From Mesorhizobium sp. B2-8-5 (GTDB taxonomy: Bacteria > Pseudomonadota > Alphaproteobacteria > Rhizobiales > Rhizobiaceae), in NCBI RefSeq assembly GCF_006440675.2, contig NZ_CP083951.1, positions 2,699,501-2,763,500 on the forward strand: a stretch of DNA of 64,000 nucleotides. The letters run 5' to 3'. Under the pieces are notes generated by a model, which was given only the letters and a program-made list of their open reading frames with translations, did not search any database and was not told the origin of the DNA. Position 1 is the first letter of the stretch. Each line of letters opens with the position of its first letter. Below are positions 10,198-18,856 of the stretch, in pieces. A program made the translations under genes and the position numbers.

Positions 10198-11714
10198 ATG
10201 CGGCTAAATTCGCCGTCAGGTTGCACGCAATCTCGAAGGCCTATGGAGCGACCCGGGCTTTGGAGGATGTATCGTTCGATGTATCCTCGGGAAGCATCCA
10301 TGCGCTGCTCGGCGGCAACGGATCGGGCAAATCGACGCTGATCAAGATCCTGGCCGGTGTCGTCGGAGCCGACGCAGGTCGGATCGACCTCGGGGGCGTC
10401 GAGTTTGCCGCGTCCACTTTTTCGGCGGCAACGGCGACGAAATGCTCGATCCACGTCGTGCACCAACATTCCTCGACATTCCCGCATCTGTCGGTGGCAG
10501 AAAATCTTTCAATAGGAAGGGGTTTCGAGACGGCCGGGTTTGGACGCATTTCCTGGTCGAGTGTCAGGCGGAGGGCCGACAAGGTGCTCGAGCGCTTCGG
10601 CATCGAGGCAGATCCGGATCAACTTCTCTCGAATTTGCGCCCGGCGGCCCAAATGATGGTGGCGATCGCCCGAGCCCTGCAGGATCAGGAGGGCGAATCG
10701 AGCGGATTGCTGGTTCTGGACGAGCCCACTTCGGCGCTGTCGGCGGCGGAAGCGGACAGGCTCGCAGCAGCACTCCGCCGCTTCTCGGCGGCCGGCCAGA
10801 CCATCATCATCGTCACCCATCATCTTCAGGAGGTCATGGATCTTGCCGACCACGTCACGGTGCTGCGTGATGGAAAGGTCGCGGGGAATCTCTCCGGCGA
10901 TTCAATAACCAAGGCGATGCTTGTCCGGCTCATCGCGGGCCCCAACCACACTGCTGCCACCAGGCCGGCGGGTGTGGTCCCCGGCGCGATACTGCTGGAG
11001 ACAAGAGGGCTTAAGGGCGGGCCGCTTCGCGGCGTCGACCTGTCGGCACGAGCCGGCGAAATCATCGGTATCGCCGGACTGTTGGGCAGTGGCCGAAGCG
11101 CGCTGCTGCGTACCCTCTTCGGCATAATCAGGCCGACCGGGGGTGCAATACTGCTCGACGGACATCCGTATACCGCGATCGATCCCAGGGCCGCTGTGCG
11201 TGCCGGCATGGCCTTCGTTCCCGAGGACCGGATGGCAGACGGAATATTTGCCAGCCTGTCGGTCATGAACAATTTCAGCGTTGCAAGTCTTGATCGATAC
11301 TGGTCGGGATTGCGCCTGCGCTTCGACGCCGAAAAGCGGGAGGCGCTCCGCCTTGCCGATCTGGTCGGTCTCAAACCGCGTCGCGTCGATCTCGCCGTCG
11401 ACAAACTATCCGGTGGCAATCAGCAAAAGGTAGCGATCGGACGATGGCTGTCGCGCAAACCGCGCTTGCTGCTTCTCGATGAGCCGACGCAGGGTGTCGA
11501 CATCGGCGCCAGGGCGGAGATCCACCGACTGATCCGCGCCGCCGCGATGGAAGGCGCGGCGGCCATTGTCGTCTCATCGGATTTTTCTGAACTTGTCGAC
11601 TTGTGCGATCGCGCCCTGGTGCTGAACGGTGGCAGGGTCTGCGCCCATGTGTCCGGAAACGAGCTCACGACACAACACCTCCATGAACTAACCCAACTGC
11701 GAGTGGCAGCATGA
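10194..11714 (+). CDS. Sugar-type ABC transporter ATP-binding protein (two ABC domains)
   Basis: A 506-residue fused double ATPase of the RbsA/XylG type. Domain 1 has Walker A GGNGSGKST (about residues 39-47) and Walker B LLVLDEPTS, but its signature is degenerate (LRPAAQMMVAIARAL). Domain 2 has a degenerate Walker A (GLLGSGRSALLRT), a good signature LSGGNQQKVAIGRWL and Walker B LLLLDEPTQGVD. This asymmetry is normal for CUT2 transporters. It overlaps the binding-protein gene by four bases (ATGA), as does the next gene, so the three subunits are translationally coupled. It would power uptake through the adjacent permease. Confidence 0.93.
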   Translation: MNAAKFAVRLHAISKAYGATRALEDVSFDVSSGSIHALLGGNGSGKSTLIKILAGVVGADAGRIDLGGVEFAASTFSAATATKCSIHVVHQHSSTFPHLSVAENLSIGRGFETAGFGRISWSSVRRRADKVLERFGIEADPDQLLSNLRPAAQMMVAIARALQDQEGESSGLLVLDEPTSALSAAEADRLAAALRRFSAAGQTIIIVTHHLQEVMDLADHVTVLRDGKVAGNLSGDSITKAMLVRLIAGPNHTAATRPAGVVPGAILLETRGLKGGPLRGVDLSARAGEIIGIAGLLGSGRSALLRTLFGIIRPTGGAILLDGHPYTAIDPRAAVRAGMAFVPEDRMADGIFASLSVMNNFSVASLDRYWSGLRLRFDAEKREALRLADLVGLKPRRVDLAVDKLSGGNQQKVAIGRWLSRKPRLLLLDEPTQGVDIGARAEIHRLIRAAAMEGAAAIVVSSDFSELVDLCDRALVLNGGRVCAHVSGNELTTQHLHELTQLRVAA

Positions 11715-12730
11715 CCGAACCAGCTCTCGTCGCAACCGGCACGAACAATGCAAAGCCCGCGCCGCGGGAGTATGGCGCCCGTAGGTTCTTCCGCCTTTAT
11801 GGCGAGGCCTACGCTCTTGTGGCACTCCTGGCTCTGATCGCGATTTTCTTCACGCTCTTGCCGGCGACACGCGAGACCTTCCCGACGTCGGCCAATCTGC
11901 GCATCGTGATCGCCAATCAGGCGGTCTTGGCGATCGTAGCGCTGGCAGCCTTCGTCCCGCTGATCGTCAACGAGTTCGACGTCAGCGTGGGCGCAAATCT
12001 CGGGCTTTCTTCCATTTTTGCAGCGGTCGCGATGTCGGCAGGCATGCCCTGGTTCCTGGCGCTGTTGCTTGCGGTCGCGATCGGCACATCCATCGGTGTC
12101 GTAAACGGCGTCCTGGTCACGCGCGCCGGAATCAACTCGTTGATTTCGACACTCGGCATATCGATCATTATCCATGGAAGCGTGACCTGGAAGACTGGCG
12201 GCGTCAGCATCGTCAGCAACATTCCGCCGATCCTGTCCAAATTCGGATCGGGCACCCTGTTCGGGATACCGCTGCCCTTCTTCGCTCTTCTCATCGTCGC
12301 GCTGCTTCTCGGATATGTGATCATCTTCACACCGTTCGGCCGCTATCTCTATGCGATCGGCTCAAACATCTCGGCAGCCAAACTCGTCGGCATCAATACG
12401 ACCCGCATGGTGATCCTCAGTTTCGTGATATCCGGTGCCCTGTCGGGCTTCGCCGGTTTCATCCAGATCGCCAGGACGGGCGGCGCAAACCCGCGTGTCG
12501 GCGAATCCTTCACCTTGCCGGCCCTCGCGGCGGCGTTTCTTAGCGCCTCCGCAATTCTGCCGGGCACCTACAACGTCGCCGGAGTTATCGTCGCCGTGTT
12601 CTTCCTGGCGACCATCAACAGCGGTCTCAACCTTGCCGGCGCCGAGGTCTACGTCAACGATCTGGTCAACGGCTTTGCCCTCATCCTCGGTGTCGGTCTT
12701 TCCAAGTTCCTGGGTCGCAACCGCGCCTGA
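11711..12730 (+). CDS. Sugar-type ABC transporter permease
   Basis: A 339-residue inner-membrane permease of the BPD_transp_2 family (RbsC-like), with about eight to ten hydrophobic segments. Family features are seen in LVNEFDVSVGANLGLSSIFA, ARAGINSLISTLG and the GANPRVGESFTLPALAAAFL region. It overlaps the ATPase gene by ATGA and is the last transporter gene, followed by a convergent luxR-type gene. Only one permease is encoded, so it presumably homodimerises, as usual for CUT2 systems. Confidence 0.92.
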   Translation: MTEPALVATGTNNAKPAPREYGARRFFRLYGEAYALVALLALIAIFFTLLPATRETFPTSANLRIVIANQAVLAIVALAAFVPLIVNEFDVSVGANLGLSSIFAAVAMSAGMPWFLALLLAVAIGTSIGVVNGVLVTRAGINSLISTLGISIIIHGSVTWKTGGVSIVSNIPPILSKFGSGTLFGIPLPFFALLIVALLLGYVIIFTPFGRYLYAIGSNISAAKLVGINTTRMVILSFVISGALSGFAGFIQIARTGGANPRVGESFTLPALAAAFLSASAILPGTYNVAGVIVAVFFLATINSGLNLAGAEVYVNDLVNGFALILGVGLSKFLGRNRA

Positions 12731-12789
12731 AGTGCCGCCGCCCTCAAGGGGAGCTTGGCCGTCTGCGGCGCGACGCGGCTCAACTTGCC

Positions 12790-13761
12790 TCAAACGGCGT
12801 CCTCCCGAACATCACTCATGATGTGGTCGAGAAAGAGCCGGAACAGTTCGCGCTCGGAGGTGATGTCCAGTTTGTCATAGACCATTCGCTTGCGGTTCTT
12901 GACCACCTGATGGCTGATGCCCATGGCCTTCGCGATGGCGGCATTGTGATAGCCTCGAAGCGAGAGCCGCACGATCTGGAGTTCACGCGGGGCAAGGTTA
13001 CCAGGACTGTAGGTTTCGACCGCGACATCGAACAGAAGCGAAGGCGGCGCGCCGCGCGTGGCGGACAAGCCGTCCGAGACTTGGTCTGTTTGAGCCGTCG
13101 GGTTCGCGTTGGGCGTACCGAGATGCGTCTGATGAATCGAGTTTGCCAGCGCCAGATAGGTGCGCAGCAAAAGCACCGTCCGCGTGGAGAACTGCCCCTC
13201 GGCGCGATCCCAGCAGAGAACCAGGGTAGCGCCATTCGAATCCGGAAGCATGACGACGATATCGTCGGACACGCCTTCCGATGTCAGCAGGTCGTGGTAG
13301 GTCTGAAATCCTCTTTCGGCAACGGTGTGGTCGCGAAACAGCTCAACGCCGAGTTGGGGGCCATTCAGGCACAGCCGGTAGAACGGATCGAACCGGTAGA
13401 AACCGCTCAGGTAAACATCGAACGAATGAAAATCGCCGCCTTCTCGAAACAGGCAAACTGGCGGCTCGTTGGGGCCATAGCGGAAAATATAGCGATAGTT
13501 CCAATGCAGCAGGGAACTCAACGCTTCCAGGAGTTGGAACTGGAAGTCAGCCTCGCCCCGGTGGTCGAGTGCACGCGATAACAGTCCCAATGTGACTTCC
13601 GAGGATCGCGTCACCATTTCCCTGGCTTTCGCCAAGCGCTCCCGCCTGGATCGGCGTACACGCCCGCGTCTGAAAAAGCCTCCTTCCGCATAGGTCGTGG
13701 TTCCTCCGACAAACGGCGCATGGGTACTGGGGTCATCATGCATTTTGCCTGTCTTCTCCAT
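12790..13761 (-). CDS. LuxR-family transcriptional regulator
   Basis: A 323-residue protein with a C-terminal LuxR/FixJ-type helix-turn-helix at about residues 255-310: LAPRELQIVRLSLRGYHNAAIAKAMGIS is split by the two recognition helices, followed by HQVVKNRKRMVYDKL. The N-terminal two thirds show no receiver domain; they may be a sensory domain, but I cannot assign a family. It is divergent from the SnoaL gene with only 63 bases between starts, suggesting it controls the SnoaL, demethylase and aldehyde dehydrogenase genes. An alternative ATG at 13743 has a slightly better upstream AGG. Confidence 0.8.
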   Translation of the reverse strand: MEKTGKMHDDPSTHAPFVGGTTTYAEGGFFRRGRVRRSRRERLAKAREMVTRSSEVTLGLLSRALDHRGEADFQFQLLEALSSLLHWNYRYIFRYGPNEPPVCLFREGGDFHSFDVYLSGFYRFDPFYRLCLNGPQLGVELFRDHTVAERGFQTYHDLLTSEGVSDDIVVMLPDSNGATLVLCWDRAEGQFSTRTVLLLRTYLALANSIHQTHLGTPNANPTAQTDQVSDGLSATRGAPPSLLFDVAVETYSPGNLAPRELQIVRLSLRGYHNAAIAKAMGISHQVVKNRKRMVYDKLDITSERELFRLFLDHIMSDVREDAV

Positions 13762-13824
13762 AGCTTAGTCAAGACCCGAGAGCGTCGCAATTGCGCGCCG
13801 CAAGAAGATAGTGAGGAACGCTGG

Positions 13825-14232
13825 ATGGCTGTGGAGACAGAAGCTTTGTCCAACCCGGGAGACGCGCTGCAAGCCTATGTGCGCGCCTTCGCGCGGAAGG
13901 ATATTGGCGCGATCATGGAGCTGTTTTCCAATGGCGGACTCGTCGAGATTCCCATGCTGAAGCCGAACCGGCTGTTCGGACAGACAGAACTGCGCCGCGG
14001 TCATGAAGCGATCTTCGAGGCCGTCTCTTCGTCACGCTTCGAACTGTCTGAGCCAGCGGTCAACGATATCGTTGCCATTGCAAGCGGCAGGCTGAAAACG
14101 GAGCGGGGCGGCGTCCAGCACGTGCATCCCGTCGCCATTGTGGCGGAAGTCGATTCGGAGCGCCTGATGCGTCTCAGTCTCTATATGGACGGCCGCAATC
14201 AGCGCCTCTGGTCAGACAAGGCGATCCTTTAG
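13825..14232 (+). CDS. SnoaL-like / NTF2-fold protein
   Basis: A 135-residue protein with the layout of the SnoaL-like (NTF2) fold: an opening helix ALQAYVRAFARKDIGAIMELF, then GGLVEIPML, RRGHEAIFEAV and a run of beta strands. Start chosen at 13825 because GAGGA precedes that ATG; the frame extends to 13720 without a better site. It lies 46 bases upstream of a gene whose own N-terminus is a second SnoaL-like domain, so the pair may have arisen by duplication. The function is unknown: members of this fold can be isomerases, hydrolases or mere ligand binders. Confidence 0.7.
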   Translation: MAVETEALSNPGDALQAYVRAFARKDIGAIMELFSNGGLVEIPMLKPNRLFGQTELRRGHEAIFEAVSSSRFELSEPAVNDIVAIASGRLKTERGGVQHVHPVAIVAEVDSERLMRLSLYMDGRNQRLWSDKAIL

Positions 14233-14278
14233 CTCCCGCACTTTTCCCGTCGAAAACGCATCGAAAGCACCAATAGCC

Positions 14279-15775
14279 ATGACCCCCACACAAGCGTTCC
14301 GCAGATATTGCGACCATTTCATCGCCGGCGATGCCGCGGCGATCGCTTCAATGTTCACCGATGATGGGGAGTTCATCGTACCCATGGCCGACAAGCCGGC
14401 TAAAGGCCGCGCCAGTATCGAAAAGGAGATGCGGCAGGCGGCCCTCAGCCAAAAGAACATACAGGTGGAGGTCACTGCGGCGATCGACGCCGGTGCGACC
14501 GGTTTTGTTGAGGCCAACTACTCCGCAGAGGTTGTCGGGACTGGCGGCAAGCTTGATGGCACGCCGCATCGCGTCGATTTTCGCATGGTCGGCGAGATCA
14601 CGCTCGTCGACGGCAAGATCAAGCGGCTTACGGAGTACCTGGACCGCCGACCGATGTTCCCCGAAGAGCGCCAGCGGGTCTTCACCGTCAATCGACTCTC
14701 GCCCTATTTCGGTAAGTCCGTGGAAGAGGGCTGCATGGAGTGGATGGTCTACAACAACATGCATTTCCCGATGATCTACGGGCGAATGCCATTCCAGGAA
14801 TACGACACCCTGCTCAATGGCGTTACGCTGTGGGATGTCGGCCTTGAGCGGCAGACCCAGCTCAAGGGTCCCGACGCGCTGCGGTTCATGGACTATCTGT
14901 CATGCCGGGACATGTCCGCCATGAAGGTCGGCCAATGCCGTTACACATTGCTGACCGACGAGAACGGTATCTGCCTGTGCGATCCGGTCGTGCTGCGTCC
15001 ATCGGAAGATACGATCTGGATCTCGCACGGAAACACCGACATCACGCTTTGGGCGCGCGGCATCGTGATGGGCTCGGACTGGAAGGTGGAAGTGTCCGAA
15101 CCGGACATCGCCCCCATGCAGATTCAGGGCCCGCTCTCCATCGAGGTCATGAAGGCGATATGCGCAGATCCGGTCTGGGAGCTGAAGAACTACACATGCA
15201 TGCGGACAACGGTGCTCGGCAAGGATGTGGTCGTTTCGCGCACGGGCTGGAGCAGCGGCGAAGGCTTCGAAATCTATCCCCTGTCGTCCGTGGGCGCGAC
15301 CGACATCTGGGACGCGGTCAAGAAAGCGGGCGAGCCTTACGATATCATGGTCATGGGCCCCAACATCTTCCGCGCGCTCGAGCGGGGCGTGACCGACATC
15401 AGCTACTACACCAATTCGGGCATGAACGCGCTTGAGGATCTTGGCAACAAGTTCGTCCATCTCGACGTCGAGGCCGATTTCATAGGCAAGGATGCGCTGA
15501 AACGGATCAGGGCCGATGGCGTCAGGCGCAAGTCGGTTGGCCTGTTCATCGAAGGACCGGTTCCGCGCATGGAGTGGTTCTGGGATGCCAAGGACGCGAG
15601 AGGCAATCCCGGCGTCGTGCGATGGGCGGCGCACTCATTCGCGCTCGACCGCAGCCTCGGTATCGCGCTGGTCGATGCCTCGGTCGAAGTCGGCGATGTG
15701 ATCGAAGTCAGCCACCCGCTCGGCGTCGTGAAGGCCGAGGTCACCACGGTTCCGTTCGTTGGCAAATCGTCCTGA
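14279..15775 (+). CDS. SnoaL-like domain fused to DmdA/GcvT-type folate demethylase
   Basis: A 498-residue two-domain protein. Residues 1-120 look like a SnoaL/NTF2 fold (FRRYCDHFIAGDAAAIASMF, then GRASIEKEM). Residues 140-498 belong to the aminomethyltransferase (GcvT) superfamily. They most resemble DMSP demethylase DmdA in the phrases WDVGLERQTQLKGPDA, VGQCRYTLLTDENG, MQIQGPLS and VSRTGWSSGEGFEIY. Such enzymes move a methyl group from a small molecule to tetrahydrofolate. The substrate here is not shown by the sequence; with a sugar-type importer and an aldehyde dehydrogenase next door, an O-, N- or S-methylated nutrient is inferred. DmdA itself lacks the N-terminal domain as far as I know, so the fusion is notable. 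The upstream ribosome binding site is weak. Confidence 0.8.
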   Translation: MTPTQAFRRYCDHFIAGDAAAIASMFTDDGEFIVPMADKPAKGRASIEKEMRQAALSQKNIQVEVTAAIDAGATGFVEANYSAEVVGTGGKLDGTPHRVDFRMVGEITLVDGKIKRLTEYLDRRPMFPEERQRVFTVNRLSPYFGKSVEEGCMEWMVYNNMHFPMIYGRMPFQEYDTLLNGVTLWDVGLERQTQLKGPDALRFMDYLSCRDMSAMKVGQCRYTLLTDENGICLCDPVVLRPSEDTIWISHGNTDITLWARGIVMGSDWKVEVSEPDIAPMQIQGPLSIEVMKAICADPVWELKNYTCMRTTVLGKDVVVSRTGWSSGEGFEIYPLSSVGATDIWDAVKKAGEPYDIMVMGPNIFRALERGVTDISYYTNSGMNALEDLGNKFVHLDVEADFIGKDALKRIRADGVRRKSVGLFIEGPVPRMEWFWDAKDARGNPGVVRWAAHSFALDRSLGIALVDASVEVGDVIEVSHPLGVVKAEVTTVPFVGKSS

Positions 15776-15805
15776 GCGCACAGGCATCGTACCCGGGAGA
15801 GAGCG

Positions 15806-17212
15806 ATGAACGATTTCTGTCACATCATAAACGGCGTGCAGGTCACGGCGCGCAACCATTTCAACGTATACAACCCGTCGACGGCGGCGATCGTAGGCAG
15901 AGCTCCTGAGGCAGAGAAAACGGATATCGACAACGCAGTCTCGGCGGCGCGGGCGGCGTTCGAAGGCTGGAGCAGGACGTCGAATGAAGTCCGCAGGAAG
16001 GCCGTTCATGATGCCGCCAATGCCATCGAAAAGCATCTGGAAGAGCTCGCGACACTGCTGACCCTGGAACAGGGTAAGCCGCTTGGCGGGATGGGCTCAC
16101 GCTTCGAACTCGCAGGCGCCATGGCCTGGACCCGTTACACCGCGGACCTCGAACTTCCGGTGCAAATCCTTCAGGATAACGATGAAGGCCGCGTCAAGCT
16201 CCATCGAAAGCCGCTCGGCGTGGTCGGCTCTATCACCCCCTGGAACTGGCCGCTGATGATTGCTTGCTGGCATATCATGCCGGCGATCCGCGCGGGCAAC
16301 ACCGTCGTCATCAAGCCGTCGCCCTACACGCCGCTGTCAACCATCCGTATGGTCGAGATTCTAAACGGGTGCCTGCCAGCCGGCGTGGTCAACGTCGTCA
16401 CCGGCCAGGACAATGTCGGCGATTTGATTTCCGGACATCCCGGAATCAGCAAGCTGGTCTTCACGGGCTCGACATCGACCGGCAAGAAAGTGATGCGGTC
16501 GGCCTCTGATACGCTCAAGCGCCTGACGCTCGAGCTTGGAGGCAATGACGCGGGCATCGTCCTTCCAGATGTCGATCCGGCCGCGATTGCCGAAGGGCTT
16601 TTTTGGGGCGCCTTCATCAACAACGGGCAGACCTGCGCTGCCATGAAGCGGCTTTATGTGCACGCCGATGTTCATGACGCGGTCTGCGAGAACCTCGTTT
16701 CCTTTGCCGCAAAGGTCACGATGGGCGACGGCATGGACGAGGCCAACTTGCTGGGACCAATCCAGAACAGGGTCCAGTTCGACAAGGTGACGCGGCTGGT
16801 GGAAGACGCCAAGGCGCGTGGCGGGAAAGTTCTGCTCGGCGGAAGCGCCAAGGAAGGCCCAGGCCACTTCTATCCGATCACCCTTGTCTCCGGCCTCGCC
16901 AATGGCGATCCGCTGGTCGATGAGGAGCAGTTCGGCCCCGTCCTGCCGATCATCCGCTATGCCGACGTCAACGATGCGATCCGAGAGGCAAACAACAGCG
17001 TGAATGGCCTTGGTGGCTCGGTATGGTCCAGGGATGTCAGGGAAGCCAAACGGATCGCATCGCACCTCGAATGCGGCTCGGTCTGGATCAACAAGCACGG
17101 CGCCATCCAGCCGAACGCACCGTTCGGGGGCGTCAAATCTTCCGGCATCGGCGTCGAATTTGGGCAACTTGGACTTGAGGAGAACAGTTCGGTCCAAGTC
17201 ATCTTTTCATGA
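15806..17212 (+). CDS. NAD(P)-dependent aldehyde dehydrogenase
   Basis: A 468-residue ALDH-superfamily enzyme, full length for the family. It has the cofactor-binding stretch TPWNWPLMI, the turn FTGSTSTGKKVM, the general-base motif LELGGNDAG and the nucleophile in GQTCAA (cysteine near residue 277). Start supported by GGGAGAGAGCG before the ATG. It lies 30 bases after the demethylase gene and is probably its operon partner. It would oxidise an aldehyde made or imported by this pathway to the acid. The exact substrate cannot be told; resemblance is to betaine-aldehyde or succinate-semialdehyde type enzymes in general. Confidence 0.93.
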   Translation: MNDFCHIINGVQVTARNHFNVYNPSTAAIVGRAPEAEKTDIDNAVSAARAAFEGWSRTSNEVRRKAVHDAANAIEKHLEELATLLTLEQGKPLGGMGSRFELAGAMAWTRYTADLELPVQILQDNDEGRVKLHRKPLGVVGSITPWNWPLMIACWHIMPAIRAGNTVVIKPSPYTPLSTIRMVEILNGCLPAGVVNVVTGQDNVGDLISGHPGISKLVFTGSTSTGKKVMRSASDTLKRLTLELGGNDAGIVLPDVDPAAIAEGLFWGAFINNGQTCAAMKRLYVHADVHDAVCENLVSFAAKVTMGDGMDEANLLGPIQNRVQFDKVTRLVEDAKARGGKVLLGGSAKEGPGHFYPITLVSGLANGDPLVDEEQFGPVLPIIRYADVNDAIREANNSVNGLGGSVWSRDVREAKRIASHLECGSVWINKHGAIQPNAPFGGVKSSGIGVEFGQLGLEENSSVQVIFS

Positions 17213-17603
17213 CTGCAGCTAAAGATAAATCAATTAAATACGAAGAGTAATCTCCCCATCAATTCAAACCAGCTGAAGCGTAATCGAGTTGTCAAGTATA
17301 ATGGCGAAATTTCTGGGATTTATGGCATTCCAGACCTCTGGTCGAGCGGGTAAAGTCAGACGGAGAGCTTGTTTCGCTCGCTGGGCGGAGGCGCGGGCGT
17401 CTTCACATTACGCCCGCGATTCACTCGCGGATCAATCATGCCGAGCGTCGCTTGGCGGCGACCTTCCCCATAATTGCTCCATTGTCGTTATTTTATCAAT
17501 CGTTACGAAGGGCTTGGCAAAGGCCTGCGCCGAGCCATCTCGTCCGCCTGCGAATCCGGCTTGTGACTCCTCACGGCCGAGCCAGTCGCTCAATCGAGCC
17601 TGG
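17213..17603. other. Intergenic region without recognisable gene
   Basis: About 390 bases between the aldehyde dehydrogenase and the stress promoter before the DUF892 gene. The first 120 bases are AT-rich, consistent with the end of one transcription unit. No open frame with a ribosome binding site and no tRNA-like fold was seen. It marks the border between the catabolic cluster and the stress island. Confidence 0.5.
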
Positions 17604-17628
17604 GGAACATTCAGCAGACCTCGTGATT
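17604..17628 (+). promoter_or_regulatory. EcfG/RpoE2-type promoter before DUF892 gene
   Basis: GGAAC at 17604-17608, 18 bases, then TT at 17627-17628: the spacing known for RpoE2/EcfG promoters (GGAAC-N18/19-TT). It lies about 70 bases before the DUF892 start. Confidence 0.7.
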
Positions 17629-17696
17629 AGGCGGCTTCCGGGCCCATCACGGTCTGGAAGTCCAGCAATTGCGGTCACAAACGAAAGGCGGCCATC

Positions 17697-18203
17697 ATGG
17701 GTTTTTTCTCGAAGGACATCAAAACGTTGGACGACCTGTTCGTTCATACGCTTCAGGACATCTACTATGCGGAGCAGCAGATCCTAAAAGCGCTGCCAAA
17801 GATGATCGAGAAGGCTTCAGACGGCAATTTGAAGGCTGGGTTCGAGAAGCATCTTCGCGAAACGGAGGGCCATGTCGCGCGGGTCGAAGAGGTCTTCGAG
17901 ATGCACGGCCAGAAGATTAAGGCGGTCGATTGCCCTGCGATCGACGGCATTCTCGAGGAGGCCGACGATGTCAGCGCCGATGTCGACGACAAGGAGGTTC
18001 TCGACGCTGCTTTGATCGCGTCGGCTCAAGCCGTCGAGCACTACGAAATGACGCGCTATGGAACGCTGATAGCGTGGGCCAAGCAACTCGGCCGAGACGA
18101 CTGCGCCGCTGTCCTGGCCGAGACCCTCAAGGAAGAGAAAGCGGCTGACGACAAGCTGTCGGAAATTGCCGAGCGCAAGGTCAATGCCATGGCGGCGGAA
18201 TGA
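17697..18203 (+). CDS. DUF892 (YciF/YciE-type) ferritin-like stress protein
   Basis: A 168-residue all-helical protein of the DUF892 family, full length. It opens with the family signature TLDDLFVHTLQDIYYAEQQI and has Glu and His residues spaced as in a ferritin-like four-helix bundle (EKHLRETEGHVARVEEVF, AVEHYEMTRYGTL). YciE/YciF relatives are induced by osmotic or general stress, and the fold is related to rubrerythrin; enzymatic activity is unproven. An EcfG-type promoter lies directly upstream, and the nepR-ecfG pair directly downstream, which supports a general-stress role. Confidence 0.9.
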   Translation: MGFFSKDIKTLDDLFVHTLQDIYYAEQQILKALPKMIEKASDGNLKAGFEKHLRETEGHVARVEEVFEMHGQKIKAVDCPAIDGILEEADDVSADVDDKEVLDAALIASAQAVEHYEMTRYGTLIAWAKQLGRDDCAAVLAETLKEEKAADDKLSEIAERKVNAMAAE

Positions 18204-18249
18204 CAGGCCGCCCGGCTCCGCCGCTCAATTCTCCGAGGAAGGCAGGAAG

Positions 18250-18273
18250 GGAACTTTGCTTTGATTGCCGGTT
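18250..18273 (+). promoter_or_regulatory. Imperfect EcfG-type promoter before nepR
   Basis: GGAAC at 18250-18254 followed after 17 bases by TT at 18272-18273, one base shorter than the usual spacing. It lies 25 bases before the nepR-like start and could be a weak autoregulated promoter. Confidence 0.35.
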
Positions 18274-18297
18274 ACGCCGGGTGTGTTAACATTTGTT

Positions 18298-18498
18298 ATG
18301 AGCAGGCCCGTGCGTCGACACACCGTGATCCCGATAGAGACCCAAACCGCGGCTCCAAAGCGTTCAACGCTCGATGGGGAACTGCTTGCCGCGTTTGAGA
18401 TCGTCGCGGACGAGCCAGCGCCTGAGCGGCTGGTTGAGTTGGCACGGGAATTGGAAGCGGCTGCTCGGATGGCGAAAGCCGACGGCAAGCTGCACTGA
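18298..18498 (+). CDS. nepR: NepR-like anti-sigma factor
   Basis: A 66-residue protein. Its middle, LLAAFEIVADEPAPERLVELARELE, matches the NepR core in pattern (a hydrophobic helix, then E-P-x-P-x-R-hydrophobic-x-x-L, then a second helix). NepR binds EcfG sigma factors and keeps them inactive until phosphorylated PhyR titrates it away. The ecfG gene lies 358 bases downstream on the same strand, the classical arrangement, and a strong hairpin lies between them. No phyR or sensor kinase gene is in the window, so this may be a second copy of the module. The ATG at 18298 lacks a clear ribosome binding site; a start at 18265 is possible. Confidence 0.65.
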   Translation: MSRPVRRHTVIPIETQTAAPKRSTLDGELLAAFEIVADEPAPERLVELARELEAAARMAKADGKLH

Positions 18499-18514
18499 CA
18501 AAACTTCAAGGTGG

Positions 18515-18548
18515 CACCGCCAGCCGGGTTAAATCCCGTCTGGCGGTG
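18515..18548 (+). terminator. Strong stem-loop between nepR and ecfG
   Basis: Two 14-base arms (CACCGCCAGCCGGG and CCCGTCTGGCGGTG, one mismatch) flank a TTAAAT loop, starting 17 bases after the nepR stop. There is no long T-run, so it may be an mRNA-stabilising hairpin or attenuator rather than a full terminator. Confidence 0.5.
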
Positions 18549-18789
18549 TTGGAGGCTTCTGGCGTCAAAGCTTGAGAGCATAGATGCCCGCTTTAAAATC
18601 TGCTTGCCGAGCGCACGCCGAAATGGATGCGCAAACTGCGGCGGCCGGCTGGTGCTATGTCGCGCATGCCGCGAGAGATTGCACACGGCGTCAAGCGCGA
18701 TCCTGGCTTCGAGGGCGAAGATCGATCGCCAAAGTAAAGACAGCGCTCGAAATTTTTGCAGCGGCTGAACATCGATTGAGGTCGCAACA

Positions 18790-18814
18790 GGAACCTACCT
18801 GTTCGCGGCGCATT
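18790..18814 (+). promoter_or_regulatory. EcfG/RpoE2-type promoter before ecfG
   Basis: GGAAC at 18790-18794, 18 bases, TT at 18813-18814. It lies about 43 bases before the ecfG start, giving positive autoregulation independent of nepR. Confidence 0.7.
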
Positions 18815-18856
18815 AGCCTTGATCATCCAATCCAAGCTATCCTCCAGGAGGCGTTT

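Noticed and set aside
12823..13581. Open frame of 252 codons on the plus strand
   Set aside because: Antisense to the LuxR-type regulator, whose helix-turn-helix is clear.
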